A stretch of 32,965 nt of DNA, taken from Gemmatimonadota bacterium (lineage in GTDB: Bacteria > Gemmatimonadota > Gemmatimonadetes > Longimicrobiales > Gaopeijiaceae). A model generated the notes under the pieces. The model was not told where the DNA came from. It made no database searches and saw only the letters and a program-made list of their open reading frames with translations. The position numbers and the translations under genes are program-made. This document shows, one piece after another, positions 24,725 to 32,965 of the stretch; the stretch's first letter is position 1; every line of letters starts with the position of its first letter. The stretch spans positions 1 through 32,965 of the forward strand of contig JAOTVL010000028.1 of NCBI GenBank assembly GCA_029863525.1. The letters run 5' to 3'.

Positions 24725-25480
24725 CTACCGAGGGCGCGTCGCGTAGGAGAGCCGGGCGGCGTACTCGTACTGGGGGAGGTCCCTGAGCTCCTCTGAGATG
24801 GACTGCAGGACCTGACGCAGGAGCAGCGTCCCGAACGAGAAGGCCTTTCTGAGGTCGATGTCGAAGCCCGCCTCGCCCGCGACGAACCGCCGTCGCGGCC
24901 TAACGTTCTCCATTCGACGATCGATCGTGACGCGGTGGAAGAGGCGTTCCACTTCCTCGACGACGTGTGGCGGGTCGTCGGTGATCGTGAGTCGATGTAG
25001 TGATCCGCCCCACTCCGCGAACAGGTCGAGATGGGGCGTCCACTCCAGCGCCTCGGCAACCACGGCTCCCGGGCCGGACGCGCGAGCCTCGTCGAGACTC
25101 ACCGAGGCCTCGGCCGAGAATCCGGTCGGTGGCAGGCATGACACGCCCCACACCGACGCCGAATACGGGACGTCGATGTCATCTCCGCCGATGCGGACCC
25201 GGAGCGCCGAGTCCGCGAAGTCCACCGAGGAGCAGAGACGAGGCCACGGAAGGTCGGCCAGGTCGCTCCCTGGCACGACACGGACGTGCATCCCTGCAGT
25301 CTGGAGCGCCTTGGCGACGTCGTGCGCAGCCTGCGGTCCGGAGACCGCGAGGACTTCGGGTGCCGCGAAGGCGACCTTGAGCTTGGTGTTTTCGAGTTCG
25401 AGTCCCAGGGTGGCCGCGATCGTCGCGTGATCGACGGCACCGTGTGGTGGATCGGAGACGACGAGGATCTGCGGCTGCAA
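24725..25480 (-). CDS. Unrecognised protein
   Basis: A 251-residue protein I do not recognise. It opens with an alternating hydrophobic strand (QPQILVVSDPPHGAVDHATIAATLGLE), which suggests a Rossmann-like or response-regulator-like start, and continues AFAAPEVLAVSGPQAAHDVAKALQTAGMHVRVV. The middle is charged and acidic; the end (AGEAGFDIDLRKAFSFGTLLLRQVLQSI) is helical. There is no signal peptide, no transmembrane segment and no enzyme motif. I chose TTG at 25480 because GGAG lies five bases upstream; the frame continues upstream to a TTG at 25585 next to fabH. It is transcribed into the dehydrogenase pseudogene with a five-base gap, so they may share an operon. Confidence 0.6.
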   Translation of the reverse strand: MQPQILVVSDPPHGAVDHATIAATLGLELENTKLKVAFAAPEVLAVSGPQAAHDVAKALQTAGMHVRVVPGSDLADLPWPRLCSSVDFADSALRVRIGGDDIDVPYSASVWGVSCLPPTGFSAEASVSLDEARASGPGAVVAEALEWTPHLDLFAEWGGSLHRLTITDDPPHVVEEVERLFHRVTIDRRMENVRPRRRFVAGEAGFDIDLRKAFSFGTLLLRQVLQSISEELRDLPQYEYAARLSYATRPR

Positions 25481-25485
25481 TGGGA

Positions 25486-25489
25486 CTCC
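25486..25489 (-). promoter_or_regulatory. Ribosome binding site supporting a TTG start at 25480
   Basis: GGAG on the minus strand, five bases before TTG at 25480. It is the only clear Shine-Dalgarno in the region and favours the shorter protein. Confidence 0.5.
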
Positions 25490-25592
25490 GGCATGGTGTA
25501 GAAGAACGACCCATTCAAAATAGAATACCTTTTCCGGGCAGACAGGGGGTGTCGAAGTCGACTCCACGGGTGCCGCGGAGGGCAATCATCCA

Positions 25593-26576
25593 ATGACGAA
25601 GGTGGGGCTCCTCGGCCTCGGGGCGTATGTGCCCGAGCGCGTCATGACGAATGACGAGTGGGCGGAATACGTCGATACGTCGCACGAATGGATCGTCTCC
25701 CGGACCGGGATCGAGCGCCGCCGCATCGCCGCGGAAGACCAAACGACCGTGGACCTGGCGGTCGAGGCCGCGCGTAGTGCAATGGCGGACGCCGATGTAT
25801 CTCCTGCCGACATCGACGAGATCATCGTCGCCACCGACACTCCGGAGGTGTTCCTGCCGGACACGGCGGCATTCCTCCAAGATCGGCTCGGAGTCGGGCA
25901 GGTTCCGTGTTACGACTTGGCAGGCAGCGGCTGTGCGGGATTCGTGCTGGCGCTCGACGTCGCTCGGTCGAGAGTGATCGCGAACGACGGTCGGGTACTC
26001 GTGGTCGGTGTGGAGCTGCTGACTCGCCTCCTCAATTGGCACGACCGGAACACGTGCGTGCTCTTCGGTGACGCCGCCGGTGCCGCCGTCGTGGGACGCG
26101 GTGAGGACGTGGTCGAGATCGTCGGGACGCTGGCGGGGACCGACGGAAGCAAGAGCGACATCCTCGCCCTCGAGGCGGGAGGCACGAGGCTCCCCTTCAG
26201 CGAAGAGATCGCGGCGAAGGGGCTGCACAAGGATCTCGTGATGCACGGCCGCGAGGTGTTCCGGGAGGCGGTGTCACACATGACCGAGTGCTCTCTTCAG
26301 GTGCTGGAGGAGGCAGGCCTCACCATCGACGACGTCGATCTCGTCGTTCCCCACCAGGCGAACCTCCGCATCCTGAACGCGGTCGGAAACCGTCTCGGGG
26401 TTCCAGCGGAAAAGGTCTACATCAACGTCCAGGAGTACGGCAACACCGGATCTGCCTCCGTGCCGCTCGCGCTCTGGGAGGCGAGGGAGAAGGGTCGGAT
26501 CTCGATCGGGGACCTCGTGCTCCTCTGCGCCTTCGGCGCGGGCTTTCATTGGTCCGCCATGCTGCTTCGGTTCTGA
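25593..26576 (+). CDS. fabH: 3-oxoacyl-ACP synthase III (KASIII)
   Basis: A 327-residue thiolase-fold enzyme that starts fatty-acid synthesis by condensing acetyl-CoA, or another acyl-CoA primer, with malonyl-ACP. The catalytic triad is clear: Cys114 in DLAGSGCAGFVLAL, His254 in VVPHQANLRI and Asn284 in EYGNTGSAS. Length and order match FabH, and the N-terminal GLGAYVPERVMTNDEWAEYVDTSHEWIVSRTGI is typical. Because no other fab genes are nearby it may be a stand-alone copy, or one specialised for a branched or unusual primer. It is divergent from the unrecognised protein across 112 bases. A Lon-domain gene follows after 61 bases. Confidence 0.94.
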   Translation: MTKVGLLGLGAYVPERVMTNDEWAEYVDTSHEWIVSRTGIERRRIAAEDQTTVDLAVEAARSAMADADVSPADIDEIIVATDTPEVFLPDTAAFLQDRLGVGQVPCYDLAGSGCAGFVLALDVARSRVIANDGRVLVVGVELLTRLLNWHDRNTCVLFGDAAGAAVVGRGEDVVEIVGTLAGTDGSKSDILALEAGGTRLPFSEEIAAKGLHKDLVMHGREVFREAVSHMTECSLQVLEEAGLTIDDVDLVVPHQANLRILNAVGNRLGVPAEKVYINVQEYGNTGSASVPLALWEAREKGRISIGDLVLLCAFGAGFHWSAMLLRF

Positions 26577-26637
26577 CGAGGAGATAATGTCCTTTCCCGT
26601 GCGCCTGTCGAGATTTCGCGGGTGAGACCCTGACGGC

Positions 26638-27240
26638 ATGCGTGTGCCCGAGCTTCGGTACCGGCTGCCCTTGTTCCCCCTCACCACCGTACTCCTGCCG
26701 GGTGCGTTGATGCCCCTGCATATCTTCGAGGAGCGATACCGGGACATGGTGGAGCATTGCCTGAGTGGGAATCGTCGATTCGGCATGGTCTACCACGACT
26801 GGGACGAACAGGGCCCTTTTCTGAGCGAGGTCGGTCGGATCGGGTGCGTTGGCGAGATCCGCGAGCATCAACCGCTCGAGGACGGTCGTTCCCTCATCGT
26901 GGTCGAAGGAGTCGAGCGATTCCGGATCGAAGACGGCATCGAATCGGACACGGCATACTTCCAGGCGCTCGTCTCAGCTCTGCCCGACACGACCCTCATG
27001 CGGGGCGAAGAGCTCGCGCTTCGCCGTAAGGAGTCGATTAGGCTCTTCCACGAGGTCGTCGCTTCGCTCAGCGAGCGGCCGGACGAGCTTCCAGAACTGG
27101 AAGCGGACCAGGAGATCTCCTATCTGCTCGCGCAGACCATCCAGGTGGATCCACGGTGGCACCAGCGGCTCCTCGAGCTGACCGACGAGGGATCACGACT
27201 CGCGCGGCTCGATCGGGTGTTGAGGACCGTGTTGGATTGA
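26638..27240 (+). CDS. Lon-protease N-terminal (substrate-binding) domain protein
   Basis: A 200-residue protein made of a LON substrate-binding domain (PF02190-like) without the ATPase or protease parts. LPLFPLTTVLLPGALMPLHIFEERYRDMV is the hallmark N-terminal strand and turn, followed by GRIGCVGEI and SLIVVEGVERFRI blocks. The C-terminal 80 residues are helical. Such short proteins are widespread and their biochemical role is unknown; binding to a partner protein or peptide is likely. The ATG at 26638 sits where the conserved domain starts. It follows fabH on the same strand but may have its own promoter. Confidence 0.9.
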   Translation: MRVPELRYRLPLFPLTTVLLPGALMPLHIFEERYRDMVEHCLSGNRRFGMVYHDWDEQGPFLSEVGRIGCVGEIREHQPLEDGRSLIVVEGVERFRIEDGIESDTAYFQALVSALPDTTLMRGEELALRRKESIRLFHEVVASLSERPDELPELEADQEISYLLAQTIQVDPRWHQRLLELTDEGSRLARLDRVLRTVLD

Positions 27241-27329
27241 GCCCGTGGCGGACCAGCGACTACATGCGCGGACGGGAAAGTCCCGACTCCCGGCTTGCCC
27301 GGCCCGGTGCAGCTTCCAATCGATACGCG

Positions 27330-27349
27330 GACCCCGTTCGCGCGGGGTC
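27330..27349 (+). other. Seven-bp hairpin upstream of the DUF2892 gene
   Basis: GACCCCG, six-base loop, CGGGGTC. It sits 25 bases before the next ATG. It may end the Lon-domain transcript or act in the leader of the small membrane protein; it has no T-tract. Confidence 0.3.
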
Positions 27350-27373
27350 TCGAGCCCTCATTAGGAGACACCG

Positions 27374-27589
27374 ATGAAGAACATGGGAACGATCGACAGG
27401 GTCGTCCGGGCCCTCGTGGCCGTCGGAATCGTGATCCTGTACGTGACCGGAGTGATCACCGGCGTCGTCGCCATCGGGCTGGGTCTCGTCGCGGTGGTAT
27501 TCGCGGCCACGAGCGCGTCCGGAAGCTGTCCGGCGTACCGACCACTAGGGTTCTCGACGATGGGGAAGTCTCACGGCTCGAGTGACTGA
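27374..27589 (+). CDS. DUF2892 (YgaP-like) small membrane protein
   Basis: A 71-residue protein. [25 protein letters not shown] and [31 protein letters not shown] form the two hydrophobic helices and the Cys-Pro tail typical of DUF2892. The N-terminal MGTIDRxxR is the family signature. Members are inner-membrane proteins sometimes joined to rhodanese domains; the free-standing form has no defined function. AGGAG lies about eight bases before the ATG. The stop end overlaps the convergent gene by 19 bases. Confidence 0.85.
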   Translation: MKNMGTIDRVVRALVAVGIVILYVTGVITGVVAIGLGLVAVVFAATSASGSCPAYRPLGFSTMGKSHGSSD

Positions 27590-28488
27590 CCCTTGCCTAT
27601 GCCCCATCCTCCTTGGGCCTCCATCGCCACTGCCGACAGCACGCTCTCGAGGCCCTTTCGTCCTTTCCCGATCGAGTAGTCGTAGAGTCGTCGAAAGCCC
27701 GAGACGCTCCCGAGCATTCCGGCGCCGGCGCCACCCGCGGCCGTTGCCGCCGAGGCCGCGGCCGCGATCGGGACCGCGGCGCCGGCTGCCAGCAGGGCGG
27801 TCGCCAAGGCTCCACCGATGACCCAGCCGAGTCCGAATCCGACTCCGCCCGAGACCCCGACCATCACCGCTCCGAATGCCGTATTGATGCCGAAGGCCCA
27901 AGCGACGGGCCCCCGCAGCGTCAACTCACACGCCTCGGAGGTGCCGGGGACGGGGCGAACCGTCGCGAGGACCTGTCGGAGATCGGCCGCGCTGACCTGA
28001 CCCGTGAAACCCTCGGTCGCCACCATGGACGCGCCCTCGATCGTGAACACGAGGGTCCCGCCGTCCAGCGGGTCGCCCCGTCGTTCAGCCAACGACAGCC
28101 GATACGGCTCGCGCGGGAACACATCCTGCATCGCATCGAAGACCTTCTGGACCGGTGCCTCGATGACGCGACTCACGGTGATCGCCTCGGCGGGATGGTC
28201 GAGGAATCGGTCCGCCAGCGGGCGCCACCACGAGGAGGGTATGCTTCGGGCGACGGCCAGGTCCGCGAGCGCTGCGTCGAGGTATTCTGCGCCGATCCCG
28301 GCCTCGACGGCCGCTGTCCGAACGTGCTCGAGGCTGTATCCGTCGGTACGCACGACGGCCGTCGAGGGCGCCCCCTCGCGTTCGGCCGCCTCCGCCCGCT
28401 GTGCAGCCTCGGCCTGGAGCTGTGCTGCCCGCTGCCAGAGACGGGCGGCCTCCGCTTCGGTCAGGTAGTCGAATTCGGTGTCGCTCAC
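27571..28488 (-). CDS. Unrecognised membrane protein with N-terminal helical repeat region
   Basis: A 305-residue protein. Residues 8-85 are helical and charged and include [27 protein letters not shown], a pattern seen at the start of several Gemmatimonadota envelope proteins. Residues about 95-190 may be a START-like or beta-rich domain ([20 protein letters not shown], then [12 protein letters not shown]). A long Gly/Ala-rich hydrophobic stretch at about 200-265 is one or two membrane segments. The tail is short and polar. No enzyme motif. The ATG at 28488 diverges from the Gfo/Idh gene over 129 bases. Function unknown. Confidence 0.65.
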   Translation of the reverse strand: MSDTEFDYLTEAEAARLWQRAAQLQAEAAQRAEAAEREGAPSTAVVRTDGYSLEHVRTAAVEAGIGAEYLDAALADLAVARSIPSSWWRPLADRFLDHPAEAITVSRVIEAPVQKVFDAMQDVFPREPYRLSLAERRGDPLDGGTLVFTIEGASMVATEGFTGQVSAADLRQVLATVRPVPGTSEACELTLRGPVAWAFGINTAFGAVMVGVSGGVGFGLGWVIGGALATALLAAGAAVPIAAAASAATAAGGAGAGMLGSVSGFRRLYDYSIGKGRKGLESVLSAVAMEAQGGWGIGKGQSLEP

Positions 28489-28617
28489 GGCGGGGCTCGA
28501 CGCGAGGAAGAGAAGGATGGCGCGGGAGTGCGGACGATAAAACCGGGGCGAATCGTAGCCAAACCCGGCGGCTCGCCTAAGTTGTCCCGATCGCTCCCTT
28601 CATCAGGACGGTGCCAC

Positions 28618-30111
28618 GTGCCGGACGACGTATCACGCCGCGATTTCGTATCCACGTCTTCGAAGCTCGCGCTCGGAGGCATGATTGTGCCGAGGCACGT
28701 TCTTGGCGGCAGTGGCTACCAGGCGCCCAGCGATACGCTCAATGTGGCGATCATCGGTGCGGGAGGCATGGGCGGTGAAAACGCGCAGGAGTTGGGGAGC
28801 GAGAACATCGTCGCGGTTTGTGACCTCGATCACCGTCTGGTCGCCCGGAAGGTCGAAGAGCGAATGACCGACGGTGACGGGAAGCCCCGCGAGAAGGGGC
28901 ATCGGTGGGCCGAGCAGTACGAGCGAGCGGCGAAATACACCCGATGGGACGCCATGCTCGAGCAGCAGACCGACATCGACGCGGTGCTGATCGCGACGCC
29001 GGACCATACCCACGCCGCCATCGCTGCCGCGGCGATGAAGGCCGGCAAGCACGTCTACGTGCAGAAGCCGCTTACGTATTCGGTGCATGAGGCGAGGGCG
29101 CTCGACAAGCTGGCCACCGAAACGGGGGTCGTGACCCAGATGGGCAATCAGGGGCACTCGTCGGATGAAGCCCGGCTGATCAACGAGTGGGTGCGGGCGG
29201 GCGTCATCGGTTCGGTCCGCGAAGTCCACGTCTGGACCGATCGCCCGATCTGGAAGCAGGGCTTGCCGAGGCCTATGCCGATGGATGTCGAGTCGGAGCC
29301 GCTGACGTCGCCCGATCGAGGCTGGTGGCCCGGGTCGGTGAACGAGCTGGAGGCGGCGGCCCTATACGCCGACTTCTCGCCGCCCGCGGATCTCGATTGG
29401 GACTCCTACCTCGGTCCCTGCGCCCGCGAGATCCCGTACCACCCGATCTACCATCCCTTCCACTGGCGCGGATGGGTCGACTTCGGTGTCGGGGCGCTCG
29501 GCGACATGGGTGCCCACCTCATCGATCACCCTTATTGGGCGCTCGACTTGGGATACCCGGACACCATTGAAGCCACGTCCACGCCGTGGGGCGGAGATGC
29601 CGATGATCCGGTTTCGTACCCCGTCGCGACCAAGGTGCACTACGAGTTTCCGCGACGCGGCCTACTGCCCCCGGTCGACCTGCATTGGTACGACGGTGGA
29701 CTCATGCCGAAGCGTCCCGAACAACTCCCTGACGGGGTGGAGTTCGATCGCACGGGCGGCGTGATCTTCGTCGGTGAGCGCGGCCTGTTGACGCACGAGA
29801 CGTACGGCCGCAATCCGCAGCTCTATCCGGCGGACCTCTTCGAGGAAGCGGCCGCGGTAGCGCCGACTTGGCCTCGCGTCGAGGAGAGTCACGAGATGAA
29901 CTGGGCCATGGCGTGTAAGGGCGAGGCCGACGCGACCTGTCCGTTCTCCTACGCAGCGCCGCTGACCGAGGTGATGCTCCTCGGACTCGTCGCGCTCCGC
30001 GCCGGACAAGGATTCAAGATGCGCTACGACGCGAGTAACATGCGCGTCATGAACTCTGTCAGGGCGAATCGGTTCCTGACCCGAGAGTACCGGGACGGGT
30101 GGTCGCTATGA
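28618..30111 (+). CDS. Tat-exported Gfo/Idh/MocA-family oxidoreductase
   Basis: A 497-residue sugar or glycoside dehydrogenase-like protein. The N-terminus has a twin-arginine signal ([20 protein letters not shown]), so it is exported folded. The Rossmann motif is [13 protein letters not shown] (about 43-55). [16 protein letters not shown] and the VQKPLTYSV block match the EKP motif of the family, here [13 protein letters not shown] and [28 protein letters not shown] are the sugar-binding part. The GTG at 28618 is the only start giving the Tat signal; the long frame from 27613 is a shadow. It is the first gene of a four-gene overlapping operon (next start is an ATGA overlap). It probably oxidises or reduces a glycoside through a keto intermediate. 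Confidence 0.86.
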   Translation: MPDDVSRRDFVSTSSKLALGGMIVPRHVLGGSGYQAPSDTLNVAIIGAGGMGGENAQELGSENIVAVCDLDHRLVARKVEERMTDGDGKPREKGHRWAEQYERAAKYTRWDAMLEQQTDIDAVLIATPDHTHAAIAAAAMKAGKHVYVQKPLTYSVHEARALDKLATETGVVTQMGNQGHSSDEARLINEWVRAGVIGSVREVHVWTDRPIWKQGLPRPMPMDVESEPLTSPDRGWWPGSVNELEAAALYADFSPPADLDWDSYLGPCAREIPYHPIYHPFHWRGWVDFGVGALGDMGAHLIDHPYWALDLGYPDTIEATSTPWGGDADDPVSYPVATKVHYEFPRRGLLPPVDLHWYDGGLMPKRPEQLPDGVEFDRTGGVIFVGERGLLTHETYGRNPQLYPADLFEEAAAVAPTWPRVEESHEMNWAMACKGEADATCPFSYAAPLTEVMLLGLVALRAGQGFKMRYDASNMRVMNSVRANRFLTREYRDGWSL

Positions 30112-30869
30112 GGTCCGCGACCGCGATCAGCCTCACCGTCACGGCCACCGTTTTACTGGCGTGCGGAGGATCTGGATCGAACGCGGAAGCCGCGAGTGGG
30201 CAGGCGGTCGAGGAAACGACCATGGCCGCGGACGGGCAAGAGATGAACACGCTCACCGCTGCCGAGCGCGCCGCGGGGTGGGAGCTGCTCTTCGACGGCC
30301 GGACGCTGGAGGGGTGGCGTGGCTACAACCGCGGGGATCTGCCGGGAGGTTGGTCGGTCGTGGACGGCATGCTCGCCCGCACCGGGGAGGGGGGCGACAT
30401 CATCACGGATCGCAGCTTCAGCGACTTCGAGCTTGCGCTCGAATGGCGACTCGACGCAGGCGGGAACAGCGGCGTTTTCTACCGGGCCGCCGAAGGCGAA
30501 GAGTGGGTCTACCATAGCGCGCCTGAGTACCAGGTGCTCGACGACGAGCGGCACCGAGACGGGCAGGACCCGTTGACGAGCGCCGGGGCCAACTACGGTT
30601 TGCATCCCGCTCCCCGCGGCGTCGTGCGCGCGGTCGGGGAATGGAACCAGGCTCGCATCGTCGTCGAAGGGAACCACGTCGAGCACTGGCTCAACGGGAC
30701 AAGAATCGTGGAGTACGAGCTCGGCAGCCCCGACTGGGAGGCCCGGGTGGCGGCGAGCAAGTTCTCGCAGTGGCCCGCTTATGGACGGGCCGACGCCGGG
30801 CACGTCGGACTCCAGGACCACGGAGATCCAGTCTGGTACCGCAACATCAAGATCCGGGAGATCGGATGA
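30108..30869 (+). CDS. DUF1080 lipoprotein, 3-keto-glycoside hydrolase family
   Basis: A 253-residue protein. The signal peptide ends at [11 protein letters not shown], a lipobox-like cleavage before Cys, so it is probably lipid-anchored. The domain begins [17 protein letters not shown] and continues [48 protein letters not shown], with [14 protein letters not shown] and the ending [28 protein letters not shown]. That is the DUF1080 (3-keto-disaccharide hydrolase) pattern. The ATG overlaps the upstream stop (ATGA 30108-30111) and its own stop overlaps the next start. It may cleave a 3-keto glycosidic bond made by an oxidoreductase of the operon. Confidence 0.9.
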   Translation: MRSATAISLTVTATVLLACGGSGSNAEAASGQAVEETTMAADGQEMNTLTAAERAAGWELLFDGRTLEGWRGYNRGDLPGGWSVVDGMLARTGEGGDIITDRSFSDFELALEWRLDAGGNSGVFYRAAEGEEWVYHSAPEYQVLDDERHRDGQDPLTSAGANYGLHPAPRGVVRAVGEWNQARIVVEGNHVEHWLNGTRIVEYELGSPDWEARVAASKFSQWPAYGRADAGHVGLQDHGDPVWYRNIKIREIG

Positions 30870-31732
30870 TCGACCGACGCGGCTTCTTGGGTGCCCTTCC
30901 TCTCGTGGCTGCGGCGGTGAGCCGTCCCGGGGTAAGCCTCCGTTTCACCAGGCCGAGCCCCGCACGGCCCCCGACGGGACGCGAGCTCGACGGGCTCGGG
31001 GTCCAGCTGTACACCCTCAGGGATGCGATCGCCGAGGATCTCGACGGCACCTTGGCCGCGGTGGCCCAGGTCGGGTATCGGGAGGTGGAGCTCTTCCAGC
31101 TCCACGGACTCACCCCCGCCGCTCTGCGGGCCAAGCTCGACGGAGTGGGCCTTCGTGCCGCATCGAGCCATTACGGAGTGCAGCTCATCCGGGACGATTT
31201 CGATCGAACACTCGAGGGGGCTCAGGAGCTCGGGCAGCGGTTGGTCGTGGTGCCCTCGCTACCTGGGGCGGAGCGTTCCTCCGACGGGTTGAGGCGCGTC
31301 GCCGACGACTTCAATCGAGCCGGGGCCGCGGCACGAAGTGCGGGCCTTCGCTTCGGCTATCACAACCATGACTGGGAGCTGCGCCCGATGGCGGATGGCA
31401 CCGTGCCGATCGAGCTGCTTCTCGACCGCACCGAGCCGGACCTCGTCGACTGGCAGATGGACATCTTTTGGACGGTGCATGGTGGCGGAGACCCGCTATC
31501 GCTGCTCGATCGACGGGCCGGGCGCGTGACCAGCGTGCACGTGAAAGACCGCACCGCCACGGGCGAAATGGTCGACGTGGGGGACGGTGTCATCGATTTC
31601 TCGGCCGTACTCGCGGCGGCAGAACAGCGCGGTTTGATGCACGCCTTCGTCGAGCACGACCAGCCGGGACGTGGGATCCGTAGCGTCGGGCGGAGCTTTC
31701 GGTATCTGCGGTCGATCGGGGTGGCCTCGTGA
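30866..31732 (+). CDS. Sugar phosphate isomerase/epimerase-like TIM-barrel protein, Tat signal
   Basis: A 288-residue protein of the AP-endonuclease-2/xylose-isomerase-like fold. The start [18 protein letters not shown] has a twin-arginine pair and a hydrophobic stretch, so it is likely exported. Barrel blocks are LDGLGVQLYTLRDAIAEDLDGTLAAVAQVGYREVELF, FGYHNHDWELRPM (metal or substrate histidines) and DLVDWQMDIFWTVHGGGD, then VHVKDRTATGEMVDVGDGVIDF. In keto-glycoside operons such proteins isomerise 3-keto sugars. ATG at 30866 overlaps the DUF1080 stop (ATGA) and the stop overlaps the next start (GTGA). Confidence 0.88.
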   Translation: MIDRRGFLGALPLVAAAVSRPGVSLRFTRPSPARPPTGRELDGLGVQLYTLRDAIAEDLDGTLAAVAQVGYREVELFQLHGLTPAALRAKLDGVGLRAASSHYGVQLIRDDFDRTLEGAQELGQRLVVVPSLPGAERSSDGLRRVADDFNRAGAAARSAGLRFGYHNHDWELRPMADGTVPIELLLDRTEPDLVDWQMDIFWTVHGGGDPLSLLDRRAGRVTSVHVKDRTATGEMVDVGDGVIDFSAVLAAAEQRGLMHAFVEHDQPGRGIRSVGRSFRYLRSIGVAS

Positions 31733-32965
31733 GCGCGCAGACCGCGCAGGAGTACGACGTCATCATCGTCGGATCTGGCGCCGCCGGAGGGATGTGCGCG
31801 TACGTCCTCGCGTGCCACGGGGTGCGCGTCCTCATGCTCGAGGCGGGGCGTGACTACGACCCGGTCACCGAGACGCCGATGTTCCAGCTGCCTCGGGATG
31901 CGCCGCTTCGAGGGGCGGGCACCGCAGAGAAGCCATTCGGCTTCTACGACGCGACCGTCGACGGTGGGTGGCAGGTGCCGGGTGAACCGTACTCGAGCGC
32001 CGAGGGAACGGACTTCATGTGGTGGCGGGCTCGGATGTTGGGTGGGCGCACGAACCACTGGGGTCGGATTTCCCTCCGCATGGGGCCGTATGACTACAAG
32101 CCACGCTCGAGGGATGGACTCGGCTTCGATTGGCCGATGTCGTACGAGGACGTCGAACCGTACTACGACAAGACCGAGATGTTGATCGGCGTGTACGGCT
32201 CCACCGAGGGCCTCGAAAACACGCCGGATTCGTCTCCGGGTGTGCTCCAGCCGCCGCCGGCGCCCCGGGCGGAGGAGCTACTCACCCAGAAGGTCTGCGG
32301 CGACGATCTCGACATTCCCGTCGTGCCGGCGCACCTCGCCATCATGACGCAGCGCCAGGACGCGGATCGTTTGTCTCGAGCCCTGTGGCCAAACAACGAC
32401 CTCGCTCGGCGGGTTACGGCGGACTCCATGCGATCCCGGGCCGCATGCTTCTTCGCCACACCGTGCGGTCGCGGCTGCTCGATCAAGGCGAACTTCCAGT
32501 CTCCTACGGTGCTGCTGCCTCCGGCACTGGCCACGGGGAACCTGGAGATTCGGACGGATGCCATGGTTCGCGAGGTCACCGTCGACTCCTCGGGGCGGGC
32601 GACGGGGGTCCACTACGTCGATAAGCGCACAAGACTCGACGAGCACGCGAGCGCCCGCGTGGTCATCCTTGCCGCGAGTGCATGCGAATCGGCGCGTATC
32701 ATGCTCAACTCGAAGAGCAGCCAGTTTCCCGACGGGCTGGGGAACGGGAGTGGGCTCGTCGGCAAATACGTGATGGACACGGTCGGCGCAGGCGTGGGCG
32801 GACAGATCCCCGCGTTGGAGAATATGCCCCCGCACAACGCCGATGGCGCGTCGGCCATGCATGTCTACATGCCCTGGTGGCTGTATCAGGAACAGGCCGG
32901 GGGCGCACTCGACTTCGCTCGCGGTTATCACATCGAGTTCGGCGGGGGGCGCAAGATGCCCGGTT
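31729..32965 (+). CDS. GMC-family FAD oxidoreductase, N-terminal part (cut by window edge)
   Basis: The first 412 codons are present and the gene runs off the window. GTG at 31729 overlaps the isomerase stop (GTGA). The FAD-binding motif is EYDVIIVGSGAAGGM (residues 8-22). LMLEAGRDYDPVTETPMFQLP and WWRARMLGGRTNHWGRISLR follow, then a SMSYEDVEPYYDKTE-like block (WPMSYEDVEPYYDKTE) and CGRGCSIKANFQSPTVLLP. These match GMC oxidoreductases of the gluconate/fructose dehydrogenase branch. It probably oxidises the sugar to its 3-keto form and passes electrons to a quinone or cytochrome. The catalytic His pair is beyond the edge. Confidence 0.88.
   Translation, partial: MSAQTAQEYDVIIVGSGAAGGMCAYVLACHGVRVLMLEAGRDYDPVTETPMFQLPRDAPLRGAGTAEKPFGFYDATVDGGWQVPGEPYSSAEGTDFMWWRARMLGGRTNHWGRISLRMGPYDYKPRSRDGLGFDWPMSYEDVEPYYDKTEMLIGVYGSTEGLENTPDSSPGVLQPPPAPRAEELLTQKVCGDDLDIPVVPAHLAIMTQRQDADRLSRALWPNNDLARRVTADSMRSRAACFFATPCGRGCSIKANFQSPTVLLPPALATGNLEIRTDAMVREVTVDSSGRATGVHYVDKRTRLDEHASARVVILAASACESARIMLNSKSSQFPDGLGNGSGLVGKYVMDTVGAGVGGQIPALENMPPHNADGASAMHVYMPWWLYQEQAGGALDFARGYHIEFGGGRKMPG

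Noticed and set aside
27274-27294. Small inverted repeat CGGGA-3-TCCCG after the Lon-domain gene
   Set aside because: The stem is only five bases and is likely by chance.
27613-28617. N-terminal extension of the Gfo/Idh frame
   Set aside because: It is antisense to the unrecognised membrane protein. The Tat signal starts at 28618.

Overview
The window looks like chromosomal DNA from a GC-rich Gram-negative bacterium. A Gemmatimonadota member is the most likely source, with moderate confidence. The reasons are an ECF sigma factor of the Sig-70_X6 type coupled to a Ser/Thr kinase, a subtilase with the C-terminus those bacteria often carry, Tat-exported Gfo/Idh and sugar-isomerase proteins beside a DUF1080 lipoprotein, and frequent GTG/TTG starts with 4-base stop/start overlaps. 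No rRNA, tRNA, CRISPR array, insertion sequence or phage gene was seen. Coding density is very high and no gene-free stretch exceeds 300 bases.

Layout. (1) 1-5766, all on the minus strand: the first part of a Ser/Thr kinase, its ECF sigma factor, a DUF3465 protein, a 3-hydroxyisobutyrate-dehydrogenase-like enzyme, a methyltransferase, an exported beta-propeller, a subtilase and a small helix-hairpin-helix protein. (2) 5983-23491: a glycogen island. It holds glycogen phosphorylase (GlgP), branching enzyme (GlgB), glycogen synthase (GlgA) and two GH57 enzymes. Between glgP and glgB lie seven genes that standard glycogen pathways do not explain: four ATP-grasp ligases (three of them paralogues), an S51/cyanophycinase-like protein whose nucleophile position is Ala, and two esterase-fold hydrolases, one with an apparent carbohydrate-binding-like N-terminal domain. 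(3) 23488-28488: a frameshifted PQQ-type sugar dehydrogenase, an unrecognised protein, a FabH, a Lon-N-terminal-domain protein, a tiny DUF2892 membrane protein and an unrecognised membrane protein. (4) 28618-32965: a 4-base-overlapping operon (Gfo/Idh, DUF1080, TIM-barrel isomerase, GMC oxidoreductase) that fits oxidation and cleavage of glycosides through 3-keto intermediates.

How the genes may work together. GlgA, GlgB and GlgP make, branch and degrade alpha-1,4-glucan, and the GH57 enzymes remodel it. The minus-strand unit 13550 to 8188 (ATP-grasp, S51-like, CBM-like esterase, ATP-grasp, esterase) is joined by three 4-base overlaps and one 38-base gap. It diverges from a two-gene ATP-grasp unit at 13685-16129. 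ATP-grasp enzymes usually form amide or peptide-like bonds, and S51 proteins usually handle small or beta-linked peptides. I therefore infer a system that builds and manages an amide or peptide-type product or modification connected with glycogen. The product is unknown and this is the most interesting part of the window.
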